Part shown: piece by piece, positions 1 through 7,492 of the stretch | How the letters are laid out: every line of letters starts with the position of its first letter | Position numbering within the stretch: position 1 is the first letter of the stretch | Source: Spirogloea muscicola | Lineage: Eukaryota > Streptophyta > Zygnematophyceae > Spirogloeales > Spirogloeaceae | Direction: 5' to 3' | Assembly: GCA_009602725.1 (NCBI GenBank) | Contig: WELB01000300.1 | Span: forward strand, 73,806-89,602 | DNA length: 15,797 nt | Notes under the pieces: generated by a model | Databases searched by the model: none | What the model was told of the DNA's origin: nothing | What the model saw: only the letters and a program-made list of their open reading frames with translations | Translations under genes and position numbers: made by a program

Positions 1-524
1 AAAGGCAGCGAGCCAGTCGCCACCTCCTCCACAACCTGCTGCAGCAGGGGCCGCCGATCATGGAGGAAGCGCTGCGCCACCGACGTGGCGACCTGTGCCC
101 AACTGCCGAGGAATGCTGGCCTGCAGACGCGCGCGAGCGAGCGGCAGCCGAGGCCGCCCTGGCCAGGGGGCAGTGTGGCCTGGAGCGTAGCGGCTGACGA
201 GGCAAGGAAGCCATCGTGGCGGATGAGGGCCGCCGCGCCCTCCATGACCCCCGCGTCGAATGTGGTGTAGGCCGCCAGCACCGCGGGGCAGGGAGGGGTC
301 GTCCGCGCCAAGTAGTGAGGACGCTGCACAACGCAACGATTGAGCATGGCAAGCGCCAGCTGCATGTCCTGCAGCTCGGGGAGGCGGGCCACTGGCTGGA
401 GGTGCTCCTGAAGGCGGACGCGCAGTTGCCCGCAGTTGTCTTGTGCTTTGTAGTGTAGTCTTTTCCCGGCTCCTCTTCCTTTGGCTTTGGACATTGTCCA
501 TTCTTTTTGGGCTGGCTTTCTCGC
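1..524 (-). pseudogene. LINE-type reverse transcriptase fragment (C-terminal to the polymerase core), cut by window edge
   Basis: On the minus strand one frame is open from the TGA at 527-525 to the left edge, about 174 codons without a stop; the first ATG is at 494. The translation contains LNRCVVQRPHYLARTTPP, then LPPGQGGLGCRSLARVCR, then AFLGSWAQ. This order (a 'cysteine/PRxxYLxRTxPP' block, a 'LPxxxGGLGxRS' block, an 'AFLGSWA' block) is what I know from the region after the polymerase domain in non-LTR retrotransposon ORFs of algae and oomycetes. The fingers/palm catalytic motifs are not in the window, so this is a 5'-truncated piece whose C-terminal side continues off the left edge. The first 20 or so codons (524-460) read through a copy of the dispersed GGGCTGG repeat and are probably not original coding sequence. 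The family assignment is by recognised motif pattern, not by a search. Confidence 0.68.
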
Positions 525-537
525 TCACACCCAGCCC

Positions 538-924
538 AATGTGCCACCAAGGCAGGGTATGCGGTCGCCTGCGCCGCTCGGGCTAAAGAGCTCAAGTACG
601 CCGATCATCCGCGGGAAGACGAGTTCTTCCCGTTGGCAATTGACACCTATGGGGCGCTGGGCGCTCGGTGGCTCGAGCTGCTCAACCAGCTCGCCCGCCA
701 CGCCATCGCCCGTCGCTTCCATGGGGAGCCGGTGGACTTTCCTGCAGCCGGGTCGCTGGCGCAAGTGTACGAATGCGCCTGGCCGTCTCGCTGCAGAGGT
801 CGATGGCCCACGCGCTGCACCTTCGTGCCGGCAGAGCCCTCGCTGCTGCCTCTGGCTCTGGCCAGGGACCCACTTCCAGGAGCCTAGCATCTCTGATCTG
901 CGGCTGCTTAGAAGAGGTTACTGA
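538..924 (+). pseudogene. LINE ORF C-terminus, copy 1 (frameshifted)
   Basis: The plus strand codes, from about 543, for a stretch containing ACAARAKELKYADHP, then EFFPLAIDTYGALGARWLEL, then PVDFPAAGSLAQVY. After a single-base loss near 768 the homologous frame resumes as MRLAVSLQRSMAHAL and LRAGRALAAASG. A further frame change lets the sequence end in SDLRLLRRGY at the TGA 922-924. 'Lys-rich helix, FxPLAxxTYGxLG, then LxVxLQRxxAxAL' is the usual layout of the extreme C-terminus of algal non-LTR retrotransposon ORFs. The catalytic part is missing, so the copy is dead. It sits head-to-head with the minus-strand RT fragment at 1-494. The 3' UTR after the stop is about 90% similar by eye to that of copy 2. 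Confidence 0.65.
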
Positions 925-1115
925 GTGATTTGTAGCTGCTTTGTTTCTTCTTATGCTTGTTTTTCTTAGCGCTTCCCCTGGCCCCCTTTCGTACTTTGCT
1001 CATTCTTTGGGCTGGTCTTTCCAGCCCCTATCCTCAATATCATCAATGGCCGAGCACTTACTTCTTTTTCTTTTTGCCAGCCCCACCTTTTTATGGGCGA
1101 GCACCTTGTTTCTTC
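925..1115 (+). repeat. LINE 3' UTR of copy 1 with GGGCTGG stem-loop
   Basis: The sequence after the copy 1 stop (GTGATTTGTAGCTGCTTTG onward) matches the sequence after the copy 2 stop at 1361 nearly base for base to about 1060. It holds a TTAGCGCTTC/CTGGCCCC block, then GGGCTGGTCTTTCCAGCCCC at 1008-1027, a short inverted repeat, then an ATGG(C/G)CGAGC block. A second, partly degraded half-copy follows at 1075-1110. Confidence 0.6.
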
Positions 1116-1165
1116 AAACACAGAGGGGTTCAGTAGCCACATAACACTCCGGAAGGCATTCTCCT

Positions 1166-1360
1166 GTAGACTTCCCTGCAGCAGGGTCGCTGGCGCAATT
1201 GTATCGCATGCGCCTGGCCGTCTCGCTGCAGCGGTCGATGGCCCGTGCGCTGCACCTTCGTGCCGGCCGGGCTCTTGCTGCTGCCTCTGGGTCTGGCCAG
1301 GGAACCCACTTTCAGGACCCTCGCCTCTCTGATTTGCGGCTGCTTAGCAGGGGTTACTGA
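1166..1360 (+). pseudogene. LINE ORF C-terminus, copy 2 (tail only, frame intact)
   Basis: From the GTA at 1166 to the TGA at 1358-1360 one frame is open for 64 codons. It carries VDFPAAGSLAQLYRMRLAVS, then LQRSMARALHLRAGRALAAA, and ends SDLRLLSRGY. It is a copy of the end of copy 1 but lacks copy 1's frameshifts, which shows the correct frame of the family. Upstream, homology fades within about 15 codons, so this is a severely 5'-truncated insertion. No promoter or start codon belongs to it, and it should not be read as a gene. Confidence 0.65.
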
Positions 1361-1500
1361 GTGATTTGCAGCTGCTTTCTTTCCTTGTGTGCTTTGTTTT
1401 CTTAGCGCTTCCTCTGGCCCCCCCTTCTCGTCCTTTGTTCATTCTTTTTTGGGCTGGCTTTTCCAGCCCCTATCCTCAATGGGCGAGCCCTGCCCCATTC
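1361..1500 (+). repeat. LINE 3' UTR of copy 2 with GGGCTGGC stem-loop
   Basis: This is homologous to the 3' UTR of copy 1, in the same order: GTGATTTGCAGCTGCTTTC, TTAGCGCTTCCTCTGGCCCC, ATTCTTTTTTGGGCTGGC, then CCAGCCCCTATCCTCAATGG and GCGAGC. GGCTGGCTTTTCCAGCC is a self-complementary stem-loop (GGCTGG/CCAGCC). Confidence 0.6.
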
Positions 1501-1765
1501 TCCTTGAAGAAGGCAGGCCAAAGCTGCAGCTAGAACTGGCCAGCACGCAGATGCAAGGCGTGGGGCATGGACTGCTGAAGGGATATGGACAGGCGCATGT
1601 GAGAGGCCAGCCCAAAGGAGCGTTCAGGGTCTCAAAGGGCAGAGTTGCTGTTGTGCTTCAGTGTTTTTCTGGCCCCTTCAGATTTTGTTTATTATTTTCC
1701 TTGGGCTGGCCAATCACAGCCATCGCCCTATACGGGATACGTCGCAAGTCTAGGATATGCACGAC
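1501..1765. repeat. Further copies of the dispersed hairpin repeat, both orientations
   Basis: At 1598-1619 the sequence TGTGAGAGGCCAGCCCAAAGGA is the reverse-orientation half of the repeat, and 22 bases of it recur exactly at 8117-8138. At 1537-1560 CCAGCACGCAGATGCAAGGC recurs with one change near 8490-8512. At 1655-1735 a plus-orientation copy has CTTCAGTGTTTTTCTGGCCC followed by CTTGGGCTGGCCAATCACAG. The plus copy at 1436-1500 followed by a minus half at about 1600 gives a palindromic arrangement. I see no gene here. Confidence 0.5.
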
Positions 1766-1789
1766 GTGAGATTATGACTTCCAGCAGAG

Positions 1790-1981
1790 ATGGGCATGCC
1801 AGGAGCTTATTTGTCGTTTTTGCGACTTCGTGTGTCAGCCTGTTTGCAGCGAGCTCAGGCTCATGCTTTGCAACAGAAAGCTGGTCGAACCTTAGCTGGT
1901 GGCACAAGGGCTTGTCAACAATTGCCATCCGGTATTCGCGCATCACTTAGCGACCTCTACGTGCTGACTCGCGGTTGCTGA
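1790..1981 (+). pseudogene. LINE ORF C-terminus, copy 3 (diverged tail)
   Basis: An open frame of 63 codons ends at TGA 1979-1981. It contains LRLRVSACLQRAQAHALQQK, AGRTLAG and the terminal SDLYVLTRGC. It aligns with the copy 2 tail as LQR-A-AL-AGR-L-SDL-RG(C/Y)-stop. The nucleotide sequence and the linker between AGR and SDL are quite different, so it derives from another subfamily rather than from duplication of copy 2. It is a 5'-truncated remnant. The following 3' UTR does not closely resemble those of copies 1 and 2. Confidence 0.55.
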
Positions 1982-2270
1982 ATGGGCCAGCCTAGCAGCA
2001 GGTGATGTACATCTGTCAATGTGCTTGCCTTTGTGCTTGGCCACTCAGGCCCTCCATCACTCGTACACACTCCCTTTGCTCTGGATAAAAGGGAGATATT
2101 GAGCACCCAGTGGCCACTTGAGTCGCTGTGTGCTTCAGCGCTTTTCTGGCCCCTTCGAAGAGTTGCTCTTTCTTACTGGAAGAGTCACTCTCATCGGATG
2201 AGCTTACTCTCTCGCTTACTTGCTTGAGCTTACTCTCGCGCTTATCCGCTCTAGCTGCGCACATGCTGAG
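1982..2270. repeat. Gene-less spacer with repeat fragments
   Basis: At 2125-2150 GTGTGCTTCAGCGCTTTTCT and GGCCCCTTC repeat the AGCGCTT/CTGGCCCC block of the LINE 3' UTRs. At 2198-2250 GAGCTTACTCTC occurs twice (about 2199 and 2226) with CGCTTA between, a small imperfect tandem repeat. A related GATGAGCTTACTTTCTC is at about 3193. No gene is supported; short open frames here lack any recognisable feature. Confidence 0.4.
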
Positions 2271-2289
2271 GTGTGTTGAGGGGGGTGAG

Positions 2290-2887
2290 CGCATTGCCTC
2301 CCACGACTTACTCAAGGATACTATGTTTGGAAATTGTGCGAAGGCGGGGTATCATCTGGCGATGGAGGTGTCCGGCATCTTGCCAATCCAAGCCATACGT
2401 GCGGCATCTGGACGTGGTCGCCACCCCCGGTGCGGTGGGCCTCGCCTGCTCCTGGACGTCGTACTCATTGACGCATACAAGGCTGGAGCACCCACGTCAA
2501 CCGTGTTTGGCTGGGCCACGTCCAGCGCGGAGTGCAAGGAAGAGCGGCACTCCAAGGATCACCCCCATGGACACCGCTTTTATCCGTGTGCCATTGGATA
2601 TGCATGGAGGCTACGGCATGTGATGGTCCTCCCTCATCCAACATCTGGCCCGGCTGTTTGACGCGCGTCGTCGATGTCGGGGGGGCAGCTTGGGCCACAC
2701 CAGCATTCCGCAGGCAATAGATGCATTTGATAGAGTGCGGCTTTCGCTTAGTTTGCAGCGCTCGCAAGCTCTGGCTCTTCACCAGCGTGCAGGGCGTGCT
2801 CTAAGTCAGGCCACCGGCTTCCATGGTGGCGCTCCGGCTCCCCAAGTTAGCTTGTCGGATCTGCATGTGTTCAGTCGTGGGTGCTAA
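2290..2887 (+). pseudogene. LINE ORF C-terminus, copy 4 (longer, frameshifted)
   Basis: Two frames together form a remnant like copy 1. The first, at about 2420-2610, reads LLLDVVLIDAYKAGAP, GWATSSAECKEERHSKDHP and HRFYPCAI. It matches the copy 1 block GYAVACAARAKELKYADHP and EFFPLAI with the same spacing (G-aromatic-A, K-E, DHP, F-P-AI). After decay and frame changes the second frame (2711-2887) reads DRVRLSLSLQRSQALALHQR, AGRALSQATG and ends SDLHVFSRGC at the TAA 2885-2887. Upstream from 2290 to 2420 homology cannot be traced with confidence. This copy shares the RGC ending with copy 3, whereas copies 1 and 2 end RGY. Confidence 0.55.
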
Positions 2888-2909
2888 TGTCACCCTGTTG
2901 TTACCTTAA

Positions 2910-3036
2910 GCACCTTAGCATAGCGTTCCGTTTCATGTGGCCTTTTTTATCCTGCACTAGATTCTGCCTGAACAATGTATTGGCTTGAATTGGCCTCCCT
3001 CTGATGTCATGCGCTCCGCGCGCCTTCTCTCTTTCC
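2910..3036 (+). repeat. Upstream copy of a duplicated 5' segment (partner at 3247-3374)
   Basis: This segment and 3247-3374 share, in order and with similar spacing, GCACCTTAG, GCACTAG, TGAACAATGTATTGGCTTGA, GCCTCCCT and TCATGCGC(T/A)CCGCGCGC. The offset is about 338 bases. Identity is highest from GCACTAG onward (roughly 80% by eye). The downstream copy lies directly before the BMT5-like gene, so this is a second, detached copy of that gene's upstream region. It is separated from its partner by a LINE tail fragment. Confidence 0.6.
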
Positions 3037-3039
3037 GGT

Positions 3040-3246
3040 GGCTAGTCTCTCTGATTTGCGGCTGCTAAGAGAGAAGTAGAGGATACAAATTGGTCACAAA
3101 GTGATTTACCTTCATGGTACTTGCTTGGTTGTATTTGAGCGCATTTCGGCCCCTTTTTCGGGCGTGCTTTTCACAGCCCTTGCCTGCTTTGGATGAGCTT
3201 ACTTTCTCACAGCCATTGCCTTTCTTAGAGACTTGCTCTCTTGGAG
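3040..3246 (+). repeat. LINE tail fragment, copy 5, with 3' UTR block
   Basis: The sequence at 3045-3068 (GTCTCTCTGATTTGCGGCTG, then CTAAGAGAG) matches the last codons of copy 2 (SLSDLRLL). It is followed by AGTGATTT, a GAGCGCATTTCGGCCCC block (3138-3154) and GCTTTTCACAGCCCTTGCC (3168-3186), corresponding to the LINE 3' UTR order. Only about ten codons of the ORF remain. It lies exactly between the two copies of the duplicated segment. Confidence 0.5.
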
Positions 3247-3458
3247 GCACCTTAGTTTAGGTCTCCACATCATGTAGCATTGTTTAGTTTGCACTAGCCT
3301 CTGCTTTGAACAATGTATTGGCTTGAAAAAGCCTCCCTTTCAATTTCATGCGCACCGCGCGCGCCTTCCACCTCTGCCTTACTCGGGCTTGCCTTGTCCT
3401 GGCCCTCGGGCCGCCATCGCTCCTGCAAGCCCCGGCCTGCACGCCGCCGCCGCCGCGC
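3247..3458 (+). promoter_or_regulatory. Upstream region / 5' UTR of the BMT5-like gene
   Basis: The composition switches from AT-rich (3247-3345) to GC-rich (3346-3458), as seen at the 5' ends of the other two genes. No convincing TATA box or initiator was identified. The frame of exon 1 stays open upstream to an ATG at 3348, which would add 37 residues rich in Ala, Leu, Pro and Arg. I prefer the ATG at 3459, but an N-terminal extension cannot be excluded. Confidence 0.35.
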
Positions 3459-5483
3459 ATGGGCAAGAAGTGGAAGGTTCACGGGCCCGCGTGGCGGCGG
3501 GCTGCTGCCGCTGCCGCCCGCGGGGCCGCGCCCAACCCTCACCGTTGCAAGGTCCGCCTGCCACTCTCTCCTGTCACGGCCACCGGCCGTAACTCTGCGC
3601 AAGGGCCGAACAGCCTTGCCGTGCCAACTGACGTCTCCTATCTGTCTTGCGCTTGACCTTGACCTTGACCTGATCTGCCGCATGCTCTACCCTGCGGTTG
3701 TGGACTAGCCCTGTACTCCTCTGTCCCCTTTCGGGACTCTCTGACAGGTGTCGGATGTCTCTTCGCAGTCGAAGGCCAACGAGGCCTCGGGGAAGAAAAG
3801 GCGGCGTCCTGCGGCGATGCAAGGCAATGCACATCTTCACGCGAAGCTTTCAGTCCCTGCCTCTGATTCAGAGGCAGGCCGTTCCCCGACCGATTTGGAC
3901 GAGGTTGACCATAGCTCAGCAGAACGCGAGGACGTGCAGGCACAGCCGTTGCCGCGTGGATTTGATGCCAACCAGGTCTTTATATGCTCCTATGCTCGTG
4001 GATGTGCACTTTGCTGGACACTGCAGAGACGTCCTGTAGCATCACGGTGGACCATGGCAGCAGGCGGCAAAAGCAGACCCCGTCAGTATTTTGGCAGCGG
4101 CAGACTGTCCTGTCACTGACTTGGGCTTACGTTGAGTTGCGATCGTCTTGCAGAGGATCCTTCTTGTTGGAGAGGGGGACTTCAGCTTCAGCCTGGCCCT
4201 CGCGCGGCTGATTGGCAGCGGCTCTGGCCTTGTGGCGACAACCTTAGATTTGGAGGATGTAGTCTATGAGGCATGTCTCCACTACACCGTTGTCTTGTCA
4301 TCTGACCAGTCTCCACTTCAAAATCGTCTTTCCAGGCCTAAGCACCATTTTGCAGTGCCGGTTTGCTTCATTCTTCTTATTTGCTAAATGTCATGCTGCT
4401 TCATGCGGCAGAAATATAGCAGTGGGCGAAACATTGTTGATGATTTGAGGGCTACTGGGGCCACAGTCCTATTTGGTGTGGATGCAAACCGACTTGGCCC
4501 ATGCCTACATGTAGGTGAGCAGCTTGCTTGCCAGATGTTGTTCATTGTCTGCCTCAGCTGACTGGGGCTGCATGAAGTTTGTGATTGTCAGGCACGTTAC
4601 TGCTGATATGCATTCAACGTATTCGTCTCTTTACTCCGCTCACCAAATGCTGCGCTACCACTGACTGCTCCATGGCAGTGCCTCTTTTTGGGCTAGCCAT
4701 TTGCCTTCCTTCTTGAAAAGTTGCTGAGAGTTGCAGCTTCTTGGTACAACAGGCAAGAGGAAGAGGAAGCAGGGCACCCGATGTGTCACCGACGAGCCAT
4801 TTGACAGGTCACAGGAAGCCTCATCTATAGGGATATCAGGCACTCCAACTGTCATTGAGTACCGAAAATCCTGTTGCCTGCAGTGCTAGCTGGTCGTCAT
4901 CGAGTGCCCGAGCAAAGGTAACCCAATTGTTACTGATGGTTGATATTGGCATGGTCGTGACAGGATAGTCTTCAATTTTCCACATATTGGGTGCGGCATC
5001 AAGGACCAGGATGTCAATGTATGGAAGAACAAAGTGCTTGTATTCAATTTCTTCCTGTCAGCAGTGCCTCTGCTTCATCGTGATGGCAGACTCCACCTGG
5101 CGATCAAGAATGGAAAACCATACCGCCTGTGGCATGTGACGGACCTTGCAGTGCAAACTGGAAGATTGCAACTCCTCTCGTCTTACCCCTTCAGAGCCAG
5201 TAGCTTCCCAGGGTACAAAGCATAGCCTCGTGTCCTCCACAGTGGCTTGCGCTTAAGTGCACCACATGGCCTTTCTTAACCTTGAATATTCTAGATGTGT
5301 GTTGGCTGCGGCTGGGTCAGGCTCTTTAGGTGGAGCTGGTGTTGTTTGCTGCTGACTTTGCTGACCCATGGTGGCAGGTATAAACATCAGCGTACCCTTG
5401 GCTACCAGGAGGGCCTCAGTGCAGAAGGGAACGAGGAAGTAGAAGGAAAGGCCACCTGCTATGAATTTGGACTCAGACCATGA
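3459..5483 (+). CDS. BMT5: BMT5-like 25S/28S rRNA (uridine-N3)-methyltransferase, DUF2431 family, 7 exons
   Basis: Predicted exons: 3459-3551, 3748-3975, 4154-4270, 4412-4514, 4753-4807, 4964-5212, 5378-5483. All phases agree and give about 316 residues. Exon 3 carries RILLVGEGDFSFSLALARL, the family's glycine-rich S-adenosylmethionine-binding motif (GEGxFSFS). Exon 4 reads KYSSGRNIVDDL and VLFGVDA. The exon 5/6 junction recreates FDRIVFNFPHIG, the family's NFPH signature. Exon 6 then has FFLSAVPLL, GRLHLAIKNGKPY and FPG, and exon 7 completes YKHQRTLGYQ. Family knowledge: these nucleolar enzymes methylate a uridine of the large-subunit rRNA; plant relatives are largely uncharacterised. Residues about 32-107 (exon 2) are a basic then acidic, low-complexity stretch with KKRRR, probably a nuclear/nucleolar signal. 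Intron 3 appears to use a GC donor (GAG|GCATGT). An alternative GT donor at 4258 would drop four residues that fit the family. The splice model is inferred from reading, not from transcripts. Confidence 0.85.
4271..4411 (+). other. Candidate GC-AG intron in the BMT5-like gene
   Basis: Exon 3 would end CTATGAG and the intron begin GCATGT; the acceptor is GCGGCAG at 4405-4411. This joins LDLEDVVYE to KYSSGRNIVDD. As I remember the family this region reads LD-EE-VLEKY-x-NI/L, so the spacing is right. Reading through reaches an in-frame stop (TAA) at 4385-4387. Confidence 0.55.
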
Positions 5484-6435
5484 TGACAGAGCTGTTCAGT
5501 AGAGAGAAGCGACTCGAATCTGCAGCAGCTCCATCTACTTGGACTGATGGCTGGCTGGCCTTGAACAAAGCAGCTGTTCTGGCCGAGGAGGCTGTAGGTG
5601 ATTGTCTAAAGGCGCACAGGCCAGAAGCAACTGAGTTCGGAATTGGAGCGCGTGAGGCAGGCTTCAGGAGCACAGAGTTGCAGCGAGTATTGTGGGGATA
5701 CCTGTGCAGGCAGCAGGCGGACTGCAGCAAAGCACCATATCTTAGCTTACTGCCTTGAGCCGACCCGCCGATTGCTGCGAATTGTGCATGGAGATGACCG
5801 GTGAGACCCCACTCGACTAGCTTGCCTGGGCTTTTGATGCGGGGCTAGGACCTGAGCTCGTTGCAGGCCAGTTGGCAGTTTCGGCAGTGCAGAAGAGGAG
5901 GGTGTATGCTGGCACGATCACAACATACAGCTTCTTGAAGTCTCTCGCTTCCTGCTTTCCTGGTTGACCGTCCACAGGCGCTGCCATTGTAGAGATGCCA
6001 GCTTTTACACAAGTTCCTCCGGCTCTGCCGTGATTGCGGGTAGCATGAATACTTGTTGCAGGTGGAGGGAGCTGGAGCTGCGCACAGCCCTGAGAATTTG
6101 GCGCCTTTGGCCGTGCTTGTGGCCCTAGGCTTGGCGGTCAGCCTGACCACCCGGCGCACGTCCTGCCATCCTTCACAAGGCTGCCATGCGCAGCCACCAT
6201 ACTGTGGCCCTCAACCCAGTGCTGCTTGAGCAGCTGCCTGTGCTCGTAATCTATTTCAGGGCTTTCGCCTTCCGTCTGCATGCTGGCTGCTTGTTGGATG
6301 CCGCCTCAGGATATTGGCAGGTTGAAGTTTCCCTGCTACTCATTGAGCTTCTCATTATAGACTAGGGGTCTAAGTGGCTATCTGCAGTGGCCACTTGCTT
6401 TGTGGAGTTATCTCCGGCTTCATTTTGAAGCTTCC
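5484..6435. other. Region without a recognisable gene (3' UTR of BMT5-like gene and spacer)
   Basis: The first part must contain the 3' UTR of the BMT5-like gene. An ATG-initiated 92-codon frame at 5480-5758 overlaps the stop codon of that gene; its product has no motif I recognise. Another unbroken stretch around 5990-6160 likewise resembles nothing known. No TGTAA-type poly(A) signal is evident within 300 bases of the stop. No repeat copy was noticed between 5484 and 6435. Confidence 0.4.
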
Positions 6436-6437
6436 CA

Positions 6438-6500
6438 CCTAGACCTTGTCCATGCATTTTAGGCTGGCCTTTCACAGCCTCCGGCCCCATCCATGAAAGC
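6438..6500 (+). repeat. Dispersed hairpin repeat, plus orientation
   Basis: GACCTTGTCCATGCATTTTA, then GGCTGGCCTTTCACAGCCTC and CGGCCCCATCCATGAAAGC, follow the element order (GTCCA, GGGCTGGC, CAGCC, ATGGGCGAGC-like end). It matches the reverse complement of the minus copies at 7965-8035 and 8625-8690. Confidence 0.5.
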
Positions 6501-6769
6501 TTTGTAAACCTTGCAGCTTTCGCTACTGTGAATCCGCATGCAACTCCAGGGTTGCAAGCGCTATATTTTTGAGGCCCCACGCCAGCGCCTTGGAGGAGGT
6601 CCTCGGGAACGCCACCTGGAAGTGAGCAGCATGGTCCCAGTGTTTGGCTGTGGCGAGAAAAAGTATTGGGATAGAGCGCGGCTGCTGCTATTCAGGGGTG
6701 GCTGTGAGGGTCAGCCGAAGGTATGCAGAGGGAGTTGTGCGGTGATTGTTCCTCTTGGGCTTGGCCTTT

Positions 6770-7045
6770 ATAGTCATTGCCCGCTTCTTCCCCATGCGTC
6801 TACGGGGCGTTTACGGCTTGGTGGCGTGACCTGGGTTGCACCAGCTTGCTTAAGAAGCGGTGTCCAGATGGCCGCAAGGATTTCTCTCTGGTCCTGTTGT
6901 ATCGCATGCGTCATGATTACGTAGCAGCGTTCTCTGGCTTTTGCCTTGCATCTGCATTCTGGCCAGCTCCTAGCTGCCGCCGCAGGCTGTAGGCGTGGCG
7001 ACTCTAGCTATTGCCTTGTCCATTTCAAAGCCATTGCCCCCTCTG
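6770..7045 (+). pseudogene. LINE ORF C-terminus, copy 6 (heavily decayed)
   Basis: At 6783-6830 CGCTTCTTCCCCATGCGTCT and the following ACGGGGCGTTTACGGCTTGG resemble the FFPLAIDTYGALG region of copy 1. At 6896-6912 TTGTATCGCATGCG is identical to copy 2 (LYRMR). From 6928 one frame reads RSLAFALHLHSGQLLAAAAG followed by CRRGDSS, matching copy 1 RSMAHALHLRAGRALAAASG. Two or more frame changes separate these blocks. No stop corresponding to the RG(Y/C) ending was found. The arrangement supports a very old insertion on the plus strand. Confidence 0.45.
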
Positions 7046-7164
7046 AGAGAGCCTCTTCGGTTTTTCCGGCCATTATCTACTCTAACCTGCAACTGTTGAC
7101 TAGAAACCGCAAAGGAGAAATACACGACTAAGCAAGTACCACAGAGGATGGTCAGTTGGAACTT

Positions 7165-7190
7165 ATAGTAAGCAGCCATAGTAAGCAGCC
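7165..7190 (+). repeat. 13-bp exact tandem duplication
   Basis: ATAGTAAGCAGCC occurs at 7165-7177 and again immediately at 7178-7190. It lies just before a minus-orientation copy of the dispersed hairpin repeat. Confidence 0.7.
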
Positions 7191-7204
7191 AAAAGAAAGA
7201 CTAG

Positions 7205-7345
7205 CCGCCGGAAATGGCTATGAGAGGCCGGCCCATAGAAAGTGGCTCTTTCACAGGGGGCGAGGCCTTTTTGAAAAGCCAGCCCACAAATCCTGGACAA
7301 GGTGCAAAGGGCCCGAAAGGTGCTCAAATCACACAGCTATGGAAG
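7205..7345 (-). repeat. Dispersed hairpin repeat, minus orientation, near full length
   Basis: Read on the minus strand the order is TTTGAGCACCTTTCGGGCCC, CTTGTCCAGGATTTGTGGGC, TGGCTTTTCAAAAAGGCCTC, GCCCC, then ACTTTCTATGGGC. The same blocks in the same order occur in the LINE 3' UTRs of copies 1 and 2. The right end GAGAGGCC(G/A)GCCCA also occurs at 1600 and 8120. No ORF tail precedes it, so it is a solitary copy. Confidence 0.5.
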
Positions 7346-7432
7346 TGGCTACAGCGAATGGGAGCTCAGTAGCCCCGACTCAGCAGCCGCAAGTCGGAGC
7401 AACTTGCAGCTGGAAAGGGAAAACTTCTTCGT

Positions 7433-7492
7433 GTTGAATATAGTAATATGGTGAATCAGTGGGAGTGTTGAATATTGTAATATGTTGAATCG
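7433..7492 (+). repeat. Imperfect direct repeat (about 26 bp, offset 34)
   Basis: GTTGAATATAGTAATATGGT at 7433 and GTTGAATATTGTAATATGTT at 7467, each followed by GAATC, are two diverged copies. They abut the GC-rich module that begins at 7491, so they may mark its insertion boundary. Confidence 0.5.

Noticed and set aside
925-1115. LTRs of an LTR retrotransposon, suggested by the two similar segments at 925-1060 and 1361-1500
   Set aside because: Both copies directly follow homologous ORF tails and stop codons, so they are 3' UTRs of two LINE copies rather than a pair of LTRs; no TG...CA boundaries or primer-binding site were found.
3313-3708. 131-codon frame across the start of the BMT5-like gene
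   Set aside because: Different frame from the conserved N-terminus MGKKWKVHG and runs through intron 1; it reflects GC-rich composition.
5480-5758. 92-codon ATG-initiated frame overlapping the BMT5-like stop codon
   Set aside because: It lies in the expected 3' UTR, in another frame, without any known motif or splice support.
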